From PCC-6406 sp964353225 (GTDB lineage: Bacteria > Cyanobacteriota > Cyanobacteriia > Phormidesmidales > Phormidesmidaceae): DNA of 30,310 nt. The notes below the pieces were generated by a model. It had not been told where the DNA came from, did not search any database, and saw only the letters and a list, made by a program, of their open reading frames with translations. The stretch is from the NCBI GenBank assembly GCA_964353225.1, contig CAYGVA010000029.1, forward strand, positions 1 through 30,310. The letters run 5' to 3'. The position numbers were made by a program, and so were the translations under genes. The first letter of the stretch is position 1. Every line of letters starts with the position of its first letter. Of this stretch, positions 6,834 to 15,625 are shown piece by piece.

Positions 6834-7310
6834 ATGCCGATTATTCGCGCCCGGTATCCCGATAACTGGCCAGAGATCGCTACCGCCGTCAAACAAGCGG
6901 CGAACTGGTGTTGTCAGCAATGCCAGCGGCCTGGTCATCAGCCGGGGGAAGCCATGGAAGATTTCCTCAAGAGGGTTAATGCTTGGCGTCAGCGATATAC
7001 TCCCCAACCACCTAAGTACGAAGATGCACCGCGTCGTTATCTATTGACGGTGGCTCATTTGGACCAATGTCCTGACAACCAAGACCCGGAGAACCTCAAG
7101 GCCCTTTGCACGGTCTGTCATCTCCGGTTTGATCGCCCGTATCGAGCCAAGCAACAACGGCTTAGGGCGGAGTTCTATGGGCAATTGTCCATCGATGATG
7201 CCTGGCCGGAAGGACTACAGCTTTCTCTGATACCGGGGCAGGTATCGCCGTTTAGCGTGCCCCGGCAAGGTGAGGCCCCGATGGAAGGGCGTGGAGTCGA
7301 TGAAGGCTAA
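6834..7310 (+). CDS. HNH endonuclease-domain protein
   Basis: A 158-aa protein with paired zinc-type cysteines near the N-terminus (CCQQCQRPG, ~residues 27-35). The HNH core is at ~70-105: LTVAHLDQCPDNQDPENLKA, then LCTVCHLRFDRP. The H in VAHLD is the general-base position and the C-x2-C pairs stabilise the fold. GGAG lies upstream of ATG 6834. Stand-alone HNH proteins of this kind are common on plasmids and phages; the target is unknown. It is convergent with the next gene and their stops overlap by four bases. Confidence 0.75.
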   Translation: MPIIRARYPDNWPEIATAVKQAANWCCQQCQRPGHQPGEAMEDFLKRVNAWRQRYTPQPPKYEDAPRRYLLTVAHLDQCPDNQDPENLKALCTVCHLRFDRPYRAKQQRLRAEFYGQLSIDDAWPEGLQLSLIPGQVSPFSVPRQGEAPMEGRGVDEG

Positions 7311-7513
7311 GCGGCCCGTTGGGTATGGCGTGCCCCGGCCAGATAATCGTTGAGCCGATCCACTGCCCCATCGATGTGCAAAGCAGCGGTGTGAATATCG
7401 GGGTCTAGTAGTCCTTCATCCAAGCAGCGCTCCAGATAGCCCAGTTCAATCACCAGGCGCTTCACTGCTGTCCGTAACCGTCGCTGTTGTGTGCCGTGGT
7501 TGGTGTTTTTCAT
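7307..7513 (-). CDS. Small 68-aa hypothetical protein
   Basis: ATG 7513 is preceded on the minus strand by AAGGGGA. The frame is open further upstream to 7633, but that part is cysteine-rich and lacks a better start. The product is helical and basic at its N-terminus (GTQQRRLRTAVKRLVIELGY), then acidic (LERCLDEGLLDPDIHTAAL). No known family recognised; it may be a small plasmid regulator. Confidence 0.45.
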   Translation of the reverse strand: MKNTNHGTQQRRLRTAVKRLVIELGYLERCLDEGLLDPDIHTAALHIDGAVDRLNDYLAGARHTQRAA

Positions 7514-7688
7514 GGTTTGTGTCCCCTTGAAACCCTTGCCCTTAAAGGGATAACACGACGTGCATTGTTGCATCAACGTGCAGATCTGCAACGTTCTAGC
7601 TGTTGCACTCCTCTCCTCGTGCAACACTTTCAAGTCACATGAGGCGCACCTGTGGGTGCCTTCTCAAAAAGGCGCTATCGCGCTAAGA

Positions 7689-7797
7689 GGGGTATCAAAA
7701 AAGGGGTATCTGGAGCGGGTTGGTGAAAGCCTTGGAATACCAAGGTCGAGTGGTAGTGATTTAGGGGTATCAAAAAAGGACCCTTTTTTGATATGCC
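7689..7797. repeat. GGTATCAAAAAAGG repeats and palindrome
   Basis: GGGGTATCAAAAAAGG occurs at 7689-7704 and 7764-7779. Directly after the second copy, 7782-7793 is its perfect inverse, giving a 12-bp arm palindrome with a 2-bp centre (7768-7793). The GGTATCAAA core is shared with the iteron-like repeats at 214-289. It could be an operator or part of a replication region. The flanking stretch 7514-7688 shows no gene. Confidence 0.5.
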
Positions 7798-7802
7798 TAT
7801 GA

Positions 7803-7944
7803 GAGGGTGTTTGAAAAGGGGGTAAGCCAGTCTTGAACAATACTGGAGCCCATCAGTAGGGTGGCTGAAGCCCTAATGCTACCGTCACTTTTCTAGGTAA
7901 TCCATGTCGCTAAAGGAAGTCCCGAGGACTTTTCAAACACCCTC
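7803..7944. mobile_element. 142-bp MITE with 16-bp perfect inverted termini
   Basis: GAGGGTGTTTGAAAAG at 7803-7818 is exactly inverted at 7929-7944. Both sides are flanked by TGA (7800-7802 and 7945-7947), consistent with a 3-bp TNA target duplication as made by some IS5-family elements. The interior is non-coding. The parent element is not in this window. Confidence 0.65.
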
Positions 7945-7990
7945 TGAATACGCTCGACATCCTTGATAAGGAGATTGGTGTATTCGGAAA

Positions 7991-8128
7991 ATAAAGTTAT
8001 ACACTGAAACCTCTTAAAAGCCTTAGTCTATCGTTCCACCCAAAAGGCTGAGTAGAGATAAAGTTGTACACTAATTCGGAGCCGGGACATTAGCAAAAGA
8101 CGAGAGCCAGAAATAAAGTTGTATACTA
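7991..8128. repeat. Three direct repeats, ATAAAGTTgTAcACTa
   Basis: Copies at 7991-8005, 8058-8073 and 8113-8128 share ATAAAGTT[A/G]TA[C/T]ACT. They are spaced 67 and 55 bp apart in the same orientation. Spaced repeats of this kind occur as transposase sites at Tn7-like or IS ends, as iterons, or as regulator sites. No matching cluster was found at the far side of the island. Confidence 0.5.
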
Positions 8129-8377
8129 GACTGGTGCTCAGCAGAAAGTCGATAGACCAAGACTTCAAGTGTCAAAGAGCAAAGTCCGCTTGATTAGGGG
8201 ACCTACTCAGGACTGTGGCAAATTAGATTGCAAACGGGCTCAATGAATATGGTTGTAACACCATGATGAAATAACGACTCAATTTTGCCTCAGGCACAGG
8301 TCTACAAGATTGCTAGACTAAATGCACAATTTGCCTAGCAATAGCATTTTTTGAAACCATTAAAAAGCCGCCGAGAA
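8129..8377. other. Gene-free downstream region of the minus-strand operon
   Basis: No supported gene. ATTGCTAG (8309-8316) and CTAGCAAT (8335-8342) form an 8-bp stem 36 bases past the last stop of the operon. It lacks a T-run on the minus strand, so termination here is uncertain. Confidence 0.35.
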
Positions 8378-9820
8378 TCAGTAGCTATCGAGCATTTTTA
8401 AATAAATGTACCTGGAAATCTGAGGAAAAACCTCCCAATCCTCAGCGTAGCCAGCATCATCACCCAGCACAACGAGAATATAACGAGCTGAGTTATTGGG
8501 ACCATAAATTATGGCCGCATCTTGCCTTGAGAAAGAGGTCCACCCTGGCTTGGAAAACAAGGTTACGTCATTTGGGCTAAGACCACCACCTAAGAAACCT
8601 TGAATTGAATCATATTCTTTTGTTTGCTCAATGATAAAGTCCCTTTTTAAAAGTTGTCTCGCCCTTCTACTATAGCTTTCAGAAACAGCTTGGCCCTGCT
8701 CAATTTCAAACAACAGTCGGGCAACTGACCACGAAGTCAATGAGTTTCTGACAGGAAAACTTTCATTTCCTCCCCGCATTTGCAATTCACGCCCAGTTGG
8801 AGAATCTAAGGATAAGTCAGGGATAGGAAAGTTTTTCTGGCTAATGTTAACCCCAAAGTAACCTGCACCCTCAAAGTATGAATTTACAATTTCTCGTTGC
8901 TTAGCCCAATTTCTTAAATCCTCATCATTAAGCTCAGGACCTGATTGAGTTCCCGTCAGCAAATCTAGCACTCGACTAGCTGCATTGTTATCTGAATCTT
9001 GGACCATTCTGTACAAGTCCTCATCAGAAATGGAATTTTGAGGAAGTTTACCTGAATCGTAATAACCAAACAATGCAATCAACCAGAAAAGCTTAGTAAG
9101 ACTTGCAGGAAAAAAGGATTGCTGCTCATTATGTGCTGCAAATGAAAGATCATTCAGGTTAATTAAAGTGATCGATAGCTGCTGAATTGACAAACCTCGG
9201 CCACCTGCGATTTCAACACCTCCATCAACCACTTGCTGAAGCTCTTGGTTGTGAGTGAGCGGCGGTTGATTCCTAACGTTATAAGTGGGAAATGCTACTT
9301 CGGGCACCCACTCTTCCACAGGATCATTTTCAGGATTTAGAGCTATGCTATTTGCATCAGCTCCAGTTTCATAAGAATCATTTAAGCCAATCTCTATTCT
9401 ATAGTTTCGGTATGGGAGAGTACCATGAATTCTTAGAGTATGTTCCCCAGTTTCTTTCAATATTTTTCTGGATGTCCCTTGAAATGTTGATGTACTGCCA
9501 TCTGGAAATACGACCTCCAGGCTAGTATTAGAGTTCAAGTATAATTCTTGCCCAGATTCAGCAGAGAACTGAAAACAATCGATTTTTCCATTCGGAACCC
9601 GATTTTCAAACTCTTGAAAACTGCCTATATTTAATGCAATTCTGCGAAACCCATGCAATATAGAAGGATCATCACACAAAGATCCATTGGGTCTAGTTTT
9701 TGACAAGTCAATAATCGCAAAAGATACTATTCCTAAGATACTTAAGCACAGAAAAATGCGTGGCAGCACGCCTTTTTTCACCAATGGGGCATCAGCATCG
9801 TAGCTACCTTTTTTTGCCAT
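8378..9820 (-). CDS. Membrane-anchored beta-lactamase-fold serine hydrolase
   Basis: A 480-aa protein from ATG 9820 (a TTG four codons upstream is possible). A basic N-terminus and one hydrophobic segment (~20-38) anchor or export it. Residues ~50-150 form a beta-rich PPC-like module. The C-terminal ~260 residues show penicillin-binding-protein/class A beta-lactamase landmarks: PASLTK (S-x-x-K, Ser near 240), SDNNAASR (SDN-type, near 276), and SKPGW near 424 where the family has K-[ST]-G. A serine hydrolase of the cell envelope, such as a carboxypeptidase-like or lactamase-like enzyme, is inferred; the altered third motif makes the substrate uncertain. It is the last gene of the GTPase operon, 50 bases after the lipoprotein gene. 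Confidence 0.7.
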   Translation of the reverse strand: MAKKGSYDADAPLVKKGVLPRIFLCLSILGIVSFAIIDLSKTRPNGSLCDDPSILHGFRRIALNIGSFQEFENRVPNGKIDCFQFSAESGQELYLNSNTSLEVVFPDGSTSTFQGTSRKILKETGEHTLRIHGTLPYRNYRIEIGLNDSYETGADANSIALNPENDPVEEWVPEVAFPTYNVRNQPPLTHNQELQQVVDGGVEIAGGRGLSIQQLSITLINLNDLSFAAHNEQQSFFPASLTKLFWLIALFGYYDSGKLPQNSISDEDLYRMVQDSDNNAASRVLDLLTGTQSGPELNDEDLRNWAKQREIVNSYFEGAGYFGVNISQKNFPIPDLSLDSPTGRELQMRGGNESFPVRNSLTSWSVARLLFEIEQGQAVSESYSRRARQLLKRDFIIEQTKEYDSIQGFLGGGLSPNDVTLFSKPGWTSFSRQDAAIIYGPNNSARYILVVLGDDAGYAEDWEVFPQISRYIYLKMLDSY

Positions 9821-9870
9821 TTTAAACTTCAAAAATCCACTGAACTCCCAACCTTGATTTTTTCAAGACA

Positions 9871-10788
9871 TCAAGAATCTGACTTATAATCTTCAATTTT
9901 CCAAACACCATTATCCCGGACAAAAAAGTAGGTGAAGTTTTCAGTTGAAGAACCTGACTGAGATGCATCAGGGTTGCCGGTTTTCCCAATTAAAACACGA
10001 TCTTCAAAAATAGATACCTTGATAGAAGGTCGCTCGCTATCACTCGAAAATGAATAAACATCTTCCACACGAGACTCGTTGTAGATATAGTATGAATTGT
10101 TATTACGTAGCCAATCTATAGAACCTCCAGTTTTAGTGATGTCTTCATAAAGTATTCCAGCAGTAAGCTCTCTGACTAGATTCCTATCAAAGGGAGGCGA
10201 GAAAATTCGAGACTTAGCATCAAGCCATTCTTGAACCAACGATTTAGCCTGATCTTCACTAAGGCTATCAACACTCGCTGAGGCTTGAATATTTTCGTCA
10301 TCAGATGAAATTTCCTCAGAGTCATTAGGAGGAGTATTCGAAGAATCATCAGGCTTATTCGAATTGTCGACTAAAGCCACATTTTCAGACAACTCGCCAA
10401 GGCCCATTTCCAGCTCAAAACTAGTACTGCCTCTCAAAGCTTCCACCTGAAGAGTATACTTACCGTTAAGCTCAAGGTTATTATCTGTCAACAGATTATT
10501 GTCAGGAGTATATATCCAGATGCAAACATTGTTATCAGTTTGGTAACTAAGCTTATCCCCAGATTTTCCTTCAAATATATATCCTTTTGCTTGGCTGACG
10601 CCTACATTGCCTGACTTGGTGAGTGCGCTTTTTTCAAGAGAAATCTCTTCAATATTATTTTGACTTAGTGCAACTCTTGGTTCACTAGGACAGGTGTTGC
10701 TGTCGGAACCATTGCTACTTTGCGAGACTGCAGATGTACAGCTATAAGTTGCCATTAAGGGAAGTATTAAAAGCAAAATTCTTTTCAT
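9871..10788 (-). CDS. Lipoprotein with PPC-like and ARC6-type IMS domains
   Basis: A 305-aa protein. It has a short basic/hydrophobic leader ending LMATYSC, a plausible lipoprotein cysteine (Cys17). Residues ~65-130 resemble a PPC-like beta domain: AKGYIFEGKSGDKLSY, then LELNGKYTLQVEAL. A linker rich in S, D, N and E follows. Residues ~175-303 match the IMS (DUF4101) domain known from ARC6 and many cyanobacterial envelope proteins: SLVQEWLDAKSRIF near the start and YFFVRDNGVWKIEDY at the end. In ARC6 this domain contacts a membrane partner. A periplasmic binding or sensor role is inferred. It lies between the vWA protein and the serine hydrolase in one operon. Confidence 0.7.
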   Translation of the reverse strand: MKRILLLILPLMATYSCTSAVSQSSNGSDSNTCPSEPRVALSQNNIEEISLEKSALTKSGNVGVSQAKGYIFEGKSGDKLSYQTDNNVCIWIYTPDNNLLTDNNLELNGKYTLQVEALRGSTSFELEMGLGELSENVALVDNSNKPDDSSNTPPNDSEEISSDDENIQASASVDSLSEDQAKSLVQEWLDAKSRIFSPPFDRNLVRELTAGILYEDITKTGGSIDWLRNNNSYYIYNESRVEDVYSFSSDSERPSIKVSIFEDRVLIGKTGNPDASQSGSSTENFTYFFVRDNGVWKIEDYKSDS

Positions 10789-10932
10789 ATTTAGTCCGGC
10801 CTTAACTATGGGTATGTTTTCTTAAAGATTTCCCGATTGCCTTTGTCAGCATTCCACGGAAGATAAATTCTTCCATATTCATCAGCAGACAACCACCTTT
10901 CATCCATATCTGTCATACTGAACAGATATGGA

Positions 10933-12225
10933 CTACATTTCTACTTCTGACAAATGATTTGACCATATCCAGAAAGGTAAAACTCCAGCAGCACCCATTA
11001 TTAAAAGTGTAAAAACAAAAATCTTGAGGCGAACATTGCGCCCAAGAATGCGCCCAAACCCCGTTACTCTGTACTTTTGCAGATTCGACTGGATAACACC
11101 TTGATCTGCATCAATAAGAACCTTCACTGTATGAGACGAGTTACGGTCTGCATTCGGTTGAACATAGCTAATTTCATACTCACCTAACAAAGCATTTAGG
11201 AAAACTTGTAACTTCTCCGCAACCGTTGCTGCATCAGCAGAAAACTCAGAAATACCTCCGGCTAATTGCGATATTTCTGCTAGGCGAGCTTGATCAACAA
11301 ATTCATCAGCAGGAATTTCACTGCCGATATCATTACGAGTTGCAGCTCCTTTTAAATTGTACTTTTCACCTAATTCCTCAGGTGTCAATCCATAGCCTAA
11401 AGTATGAATAGTAATTTCTGGATTCTGTCTGATTAATAGTTTTAGAACTTCAAAATCTTCAGCTTCTTTTCCTTCAGTATGATACCCATCAGATAATAAA
11501 ATGATTGAAAGTCGTGGTTTTGGCTGCTGAGATTCTTCGGAGTGAGCGAATCTTGGATCTTGAGTATTGCTTAAAAATCTAATAGCTTTGCTCAAAGGCT
11601 CATAAAGGTTCGTGGCAGCGCAAGGTGCCTGCTTAGAAAGAAAATCTAAGTGGTTATCTAGAAGCACAGCATTAGCAGGGAAAAATTTATCCAACTCATT
11701 TTGAGTGACAGGAAATCCCTTGCAGTTCTCTCCGGGCTCGCCGAAGGGGACAATCGCAATCTGAGGAATGTTTGTCTCTGGCACCGTATCCAATCGCTCA
11801 TAAATCGAGTTTTTAAATTGAGTAATGGATTCTAATGCCCCTTGAAGCTTAGTTGTTCCTCTGCTATCAGGCTGATTCATGCTGCCACTCATATCGAGAA
11901 GAACAATCACCCATGCTGGGGGTGGAACTACATCTTGAGGACGTCTCCAATTTCGGCTTTCAAATTGTAAATCCAAGTCATCTACTATCAATTGGAAATC
12001 AGTATCTAGTAAGTCAACAACTGGTCGATTTTGACCATCAGTTACCGAAATACGGACGGTAACCTCATCCTCTTCAACCTTTGGACTGCTGACAATTTCA
12101 ACAGCACTTGGTGATGCGGCTAAATCTGAGCCACTCAGTAAGACTAAAAAAACTATGGTTCTTAAGCTAGCCTTGCGGATCAAGGAAGCGATTGTAATAC
12201 ACGAATCTGTAAAGTTGTTTTTCAT
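10933..12225 (-). CDS. Exported vWA-domain membrane protein
   Basis: A 430-aa protein from ATG 12225. A hydrophobic N-terminal segment (RTIVFLVLLSGSDLAA) acts as signal. A short beta region precedes a von Willebrand A domain (~100-330) with MIDAS motif DMSGSMN and the later LLSDGYHTEG. Near the C-terminus is a transmembrane helix (IFVFTLLIMGAAGVLPFWIW) and a short tail. vWA domains bind partner proteins through a metal ion. The start overlaps the 3' end of the FHA-like gene by 59 bases; a longer frame to 12276 exists but lacks the signal arrangement. In conflict and signalling operons vWA proteins commonly pair with NTPases and FHA proteins; here it is predicted outside or at the membrane. 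Confidence 0.75.
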   Translation of the reverse strand: MKNNFTDSCITIASLIRKASLRTIVFLVLLSGSDLAASPSAVEIVSSPKVEEDEVTVRISVTDGQNRPVVDLLDTDFQLIVDDLDLQFESRNWRRPQDVVPPPAWVIVLLDMSGSMNQPDSRGTTKLQGALESITQFKNSIYERLDTVPETNIPQIAIVPFGEPGENCKGFPVTQNELDKFFPANAVLLDNHLDFLSKQAPCAATNLYEPLSKAIRFLSNTQDPRFAHSEESQQPKPRLSIILLSDGYHTEGKEAEDFEVLKLLIRQNPEITIHTLGYGLTPEELGEKYNLKGAATRNDIGSEIPADEFVDQARLAEISQLAGGISEFSADAATVAEKLQVFLNALLGEYEISYVQPNADRNSSHTVKVLIDADQGVIQSNLQKYRVTGFGRILGRNVRLKIFVFTLLIMGAAGVLPFWIWSNHLSEVEM

Positions 12226-13231
12226 CTGTTTCCATACCACCATGCTTCTGAAATTGTTCAGTTCGAAAAGACACAACGTGGTTGTGCTTAAGAGTGACAG
12301 GGCTATTTATTCTTATGTTTTCTCCATTGACTTCTACACCCTGTTCCTTGGCTATTAATATAGATTCTCGTGATTGTAAGTCTATCTGTGCTAAGTACTG
12401 GGTCAATCCTGGAAGATAAATATCAACATCAGGCGCAGAACCGATAACGATTTTTTTATCAACAGGTAATTGAATGGACAATCCTTCTTCAATATTGAGT
12501 AGTTGGCTAAGGCTAACAAATCTCAAATTATTGCTGATACTGGGAGAAGATTTACCGGTTGAAGAGGAATATAGACTCGTATCTTGATACTCAAATCCTG
12601 CTCCAGCACGTAGCGCAACCATGTAGCTAGGAGATGCTGTGAGACTGAACGCTAAGCCTAATAAGATACCTAAAATGGAAAAACCGATTGGGTCTTCAAG
12701 AGCAACCAGTGTTTTGATGTTAAAAGCTAACCGGAGAATTTCAAACAGCATTGCAGCCAAAAGGCTTGCTAAGCTCCCGGCTAAAATACTTGTCTTAAAT
12801 CGCTTGCGGAATCTGCGCTTATCTCCTGCCTCAATGCTACGCCATCGCCAGGTATACCCTTCTGCGAACCCTACGGAGCTACCAATACAGAGCCAGCCAA
12901 GCACCCTTACAACAAAAGAAGGAACGCCAAGCTGAGGTAGTATAAGTATTTGCACCAGAAATCCTGCTACTAAACCAGATAACAATCCCAACCCCGCTGC
13001 TATGGATATAGGCAGCGGAGACGAGCGCAGGTTTAATTTGGGACGAGTTGGACTACTTAGAAAAATCTCATTTAAGACAATTCCAGTAGCTAATGAAATG
13101 GCAATGCAAGGGAATAGAACAATTTCACGAAAATCTCTAAATACGCCAAGATCGGCAATTATAAATTGACCTATACTCCATCCTATAAGTGCTGACATTA
13201 GACCAGCTAATATATATAGATAAACCCTCAT
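12167..13231 (-). CDS. Multi-pass membrane protein with degenerate FHA-like domain
   Basis: A 354-aa protein. ATG 13231 follows GAGG at a good distance. Residues 1-~215 contain about six hydrophobic segments, starting YLYILAGLMSALIGWSIGQF. Residues ~250-345 look like an FHA domain: KKIVIGSAPDVDIYLPGL fits the IGR..xxDI strand-turn, followed by strands ending VSFRTEQF. The usual S-x-x-H phosphopeptide residues are not seen: LTQYLAQI stands there. It may therefore bind without phosphothreonine or be purely structural. FHA proteins often couple to vWA and GTPase partners, as encoded next door. The FHA call is by pattern only. Confidence 0.6.
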   Translation of the reverse strand: MRVYLYILAGLMSALIGWSIGQFIIADLGVFRDFREIVLFPCIAISLATGIVLNEIFLSSPTRPKLNLRSSPLPISIAAGLGLLSGLVAGFLVQILILPQLGVPSFVVRVLGWLCIGSSVGFAEGYTWRWRSIEAGDKRRFRKRFKTSILAGSLASLLAAMLFEILRLAFNIKTLVALEDPIGFSILGILLGLAFSLTASPSYMVALRAGAGFEYQDTSLYSSSTGKSSPSISNNLRFVSLSQLLNIEEGLSIQLPVDKKIVIGSAPDVDIYLPGLTQYLAQIDLQSRESILIAKEQGVEVNGENIRINSPVTLKHNHVVSFRTEQFQKHGGMETDEKQLYRFVYYNRFLDPQG

Positions 13232-13291
13232 CTCAAGACCTCAGAACTTTACTTGGTGTTGATAGCTTTAATTAGCATTCTTTAATCGGTA

Positions 13292-15625
13292 TTATCTTCT
13301 TGGAGGAGCGTTTTCTTGAGAATCTGCTTCAGGCATATCTAATTCAGGAACAATTGTGTCTGAATCAGGGATGGAATTAGGATCTGTATCTGGCAGTATA
13401 GGTGGCTGAGGCCTATTCTGAGTACTATAGAGAAGTTCCTCCCTTAAGATTTCGTAGGTTTCTCCTTCACTTGACAGATAACCATCTGGGGTTAGTGCAT
13501 TTCTTGACTGATAACTTCTAATCATCGCTACCCATCGATCTTTTACTGCTTCTGGTACTTGCTCTATCCCTGAATATTGAGAGATAGAAAAATATCCTAG
13601 TTCTTTTTGCTCTTGCAAATTAAAATCTCGACCGAGAAGAGTCGACGCGATTCTTATGACAGCCTCTTCTTCGCTTAGCAAATTCAGACTAGTAGTCTGG
13701 TTATTGGAAAAAGGAATTGAATTTTGCTGAGAATATGTGGCCAATAGTTCATTTGCTAGTGATTGAATGACTGGGACAGTAACACTTTCGAAATCTGCCC
13801 TGGCCCTATAAAGTTCATCATTCCCAGGTAAACTTGTCCCTTGAATCAATCCATTTTCCCTCAGTTGATTTGCCTCAACTGAATTAGCTTCAGGAACTAT
13901 TGATTCAGAATTTCCTTCCGTTGATGCTTCTTCCTCGTCTGTAATCAAATGCATATTTCGAACTAAATCTATAGCCGAAGGACCGAATATGTAAATCAAA
14001 GTAGTTAAGGTAGACAAAAGAATTATTACTATAGCTATGGGATTAAACAGAAAGCCAGAAAATTTCTCAAATAAAGTTTTTCCCCTTATTAATCGAATCC
14101 CGTAAGGTATTCCATTGTTGAAATCTGGATATCTTGAAGCTTCATCATAAACTTCTGGCGGTACTAAACCACGGCCAGACTGAAAACAACAGGCTGCGAG
14201 AACCGGCTCTCTTAAGCACCAGAAGAAATTACCTGCATTAATGTATTTAGGGTTATTCTTGATGTTAAGAGAGGTGGAATTTCTAAACCCATAAACTATT
14301 GTTCGCCAAGTGCCCGTAACACTCAACTGTTCAGCATAGTGAGCAGAAACGTCCATGCCTCCTTGCTGATTAAATTGAGATGCGAAATCCTTGGCATCTT
14401 TGGTCTGCTTCTTTAATGACTTTCTCCAGAAACCTTCTTGTGAATTAATTAGCCACAACATCTCCTCAAGATGCGAGTTTTCTGTAAAGGTGCTGTCCAA
14501 GAGGAAATTTGCACCTGTTAAAGCTAGTCGTTGCAACAAAATCGAAGAGCCCAGAAATTTGGCAATCTGATTTTGCAGACTCAAAGAAACATTTTCTTGT
14601 TCTTGTTTCTGATTAGTGTCTGGAATTTTACCTATCCACTCCAAAAAATTAGAAAGAGTTTCGGGCATAACTATGGCTCTGAGAGTCAAAAGCCTAGTCA
14701 TAGGACTACTGTATATTTTCTGGCGGATAGCATTTTCAGCCCCTTGGCTGTTGAAAAGAGAGTTCCAAAACTCGTTGGTCGGAACGTTACTTGAAGTATT
14801 TTCTACAGCGTCAATATTGGCTACCAAGGCACTAAGATGCTCAGGCTTGGCATTGGAGGAATTAATCAAACTTTTTAGTGCAGTCTTTATAGCCTGTTCG
14901 TCTACTAATGAATTACTAAGAGCTCTTGGTGTGGACAGTATTGACTCGCGAATACGTTGGTAAGCAGCAACGCTGGCAGGATAGATAACTTGAAAGCGGT
15001 AAGGCTTCTCCAAGGCCTCTACATTGAAGGCCCAAGCGGTTGGTTGGCTACTGCTTTGTGAACACGACATGGCAAGTTGATTCACGAAGACTGGCTCGTA
15101 GCTTTCTCGACTATCCAGCAGACATGGGATTTCTCGACAAGGATTAGTTACACTTCTATTAGTCAATTGCGCATTTAAAACCTGCATTGACACTGCATGA
15201 GGTTGTCCAGCTTCTCTGAAATCGAAAGGATCAAATGTAAAGCTCAATCCTTGCTTTTCCCGCTCCTCTATGAACGCTAGAAGTATCGACAGGCCCTCGT
15301 TGATTTGCGTTAAAAAATAGCGGTAAAAAGAAGCTGCTCTACCTTTTTCATCGCGACCTTTTGTGATTAGAGCTATAACAGACCAATTTTCAATATCTCG
15401 ACCAATAAATGTAGGAATGTCGCTAGCAGTTCCTTCTGCAACAGCAAAATCCTTATTGACAATAGAGCGGTAAACAGCATAGGGAATCTCATCTAAAGTG
15501 GAGTTCATATAATTGCCCGTAAACCCGCGTGAAACCCATCCACCATCGGGCAATTTCTCTGGAATAATGCCAGTGCTAAATTCATGAATTTCAACAGAGG
15601 AATGCATAAAACTCTTAATCCTCAT
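13292..15625 (-). CDS. Large GTPase-associated membrane protein
   Basis: A 777-aa protein with one clear transmembrane helix at ~527-548 (PIAIVIILLSTLTTLIYIF). The large N-terminal part is probably cytoplasmic. It begins with a beta-rich module (HEFSTGIIPEKLPDGGWVSR) that includes SASFYRYFL-like strands, followed by mostly helical sequence. The C-terminal ~230 residues have a proline/acid-rich tail. Its ATG overlaps the preceding GTPase gene by 11 bases, implying translational coupling. Position and layout resemble the GTPase-associated proteins (GAP1-type) of predicted NTP-dependent conflict systems, but similarity is only suggestive. A membrane hub between the GTPases and the FHA/vWA proteins is inference. 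Confidence 0.45.
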   Translation of the reverse strand: MRIKSFMHSSVEIHEFSTGIIPEKLPDGGWVSRGFTGNYMNSTLDEIPYAVYRSIVNKDFAVAEGTASDIPTFIGRDIENWSVIALITKGRDEKGRAASFYRYFLTQINEGLSILLAFIEEREKQGLSFTFDPFDFREAGQPHAVSMQVLNAQLTNRSVTNPCREIPCLLDSRESYEPVFVNQLAMSCSQSSSQPTAWAFNVEALEKPYRFQVIYPASVAAYQRIRESILSTPRALSNSLVDEQAIKTALKSLINSSNAKPEHLSALVANIDAVENTSSNVPTNEFWNSLFNSQGAENAIRQKIYSSPMTRLLTLRAIVMPETLSNFLEWIGKIPDTNQKQEQENVSLSLQNQIAKFLGSSILLQRLALTGANFLLDSTFTENSHLEEMLWLINSQEGFWRKSLKKQTKDAKDFASQFNQQGGMDVSAHYAEQLSVTGTWRTIVYGFRNSTSLNIKNNPKYINAGNFFWCLREPVLAACCFQSGRGLVPPEVYDEASRYPDFNNGIPYGIRLIRGKTLFEKFSGFLFNPIAIVIILLSTLTTLIYIFGPSAIDLVRNMHLITDEEEASTEGNSESIVPEANSVEANQLRENGLIQGTSLPGNDELYRARADFESVTVPVIQSLANELLATYSQQNSIPFSNNQTTSLNLLSEEEAVIRIASTLLGRDFNLQEQKELGYFSISQYSGIEQVPEAVKDRWVAMIRSYQSRNALTPDGYLSSEGETYEILREELLYSTQNRPQPPILPDTDPNSIPDSDTIVPELDMPEADSQENAPPRR

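Noticed and set aside
7560..7802. 80-codon frame across the repeat region
   Set aside because: Its translation changes character along its length and covers the GGTATCAAA repeats; no start signal.
7991..8128. CRISPR array
   Set aside because: Only three repeats of about 16 bp with unequal 39-52 bp spacing and no cas genes.
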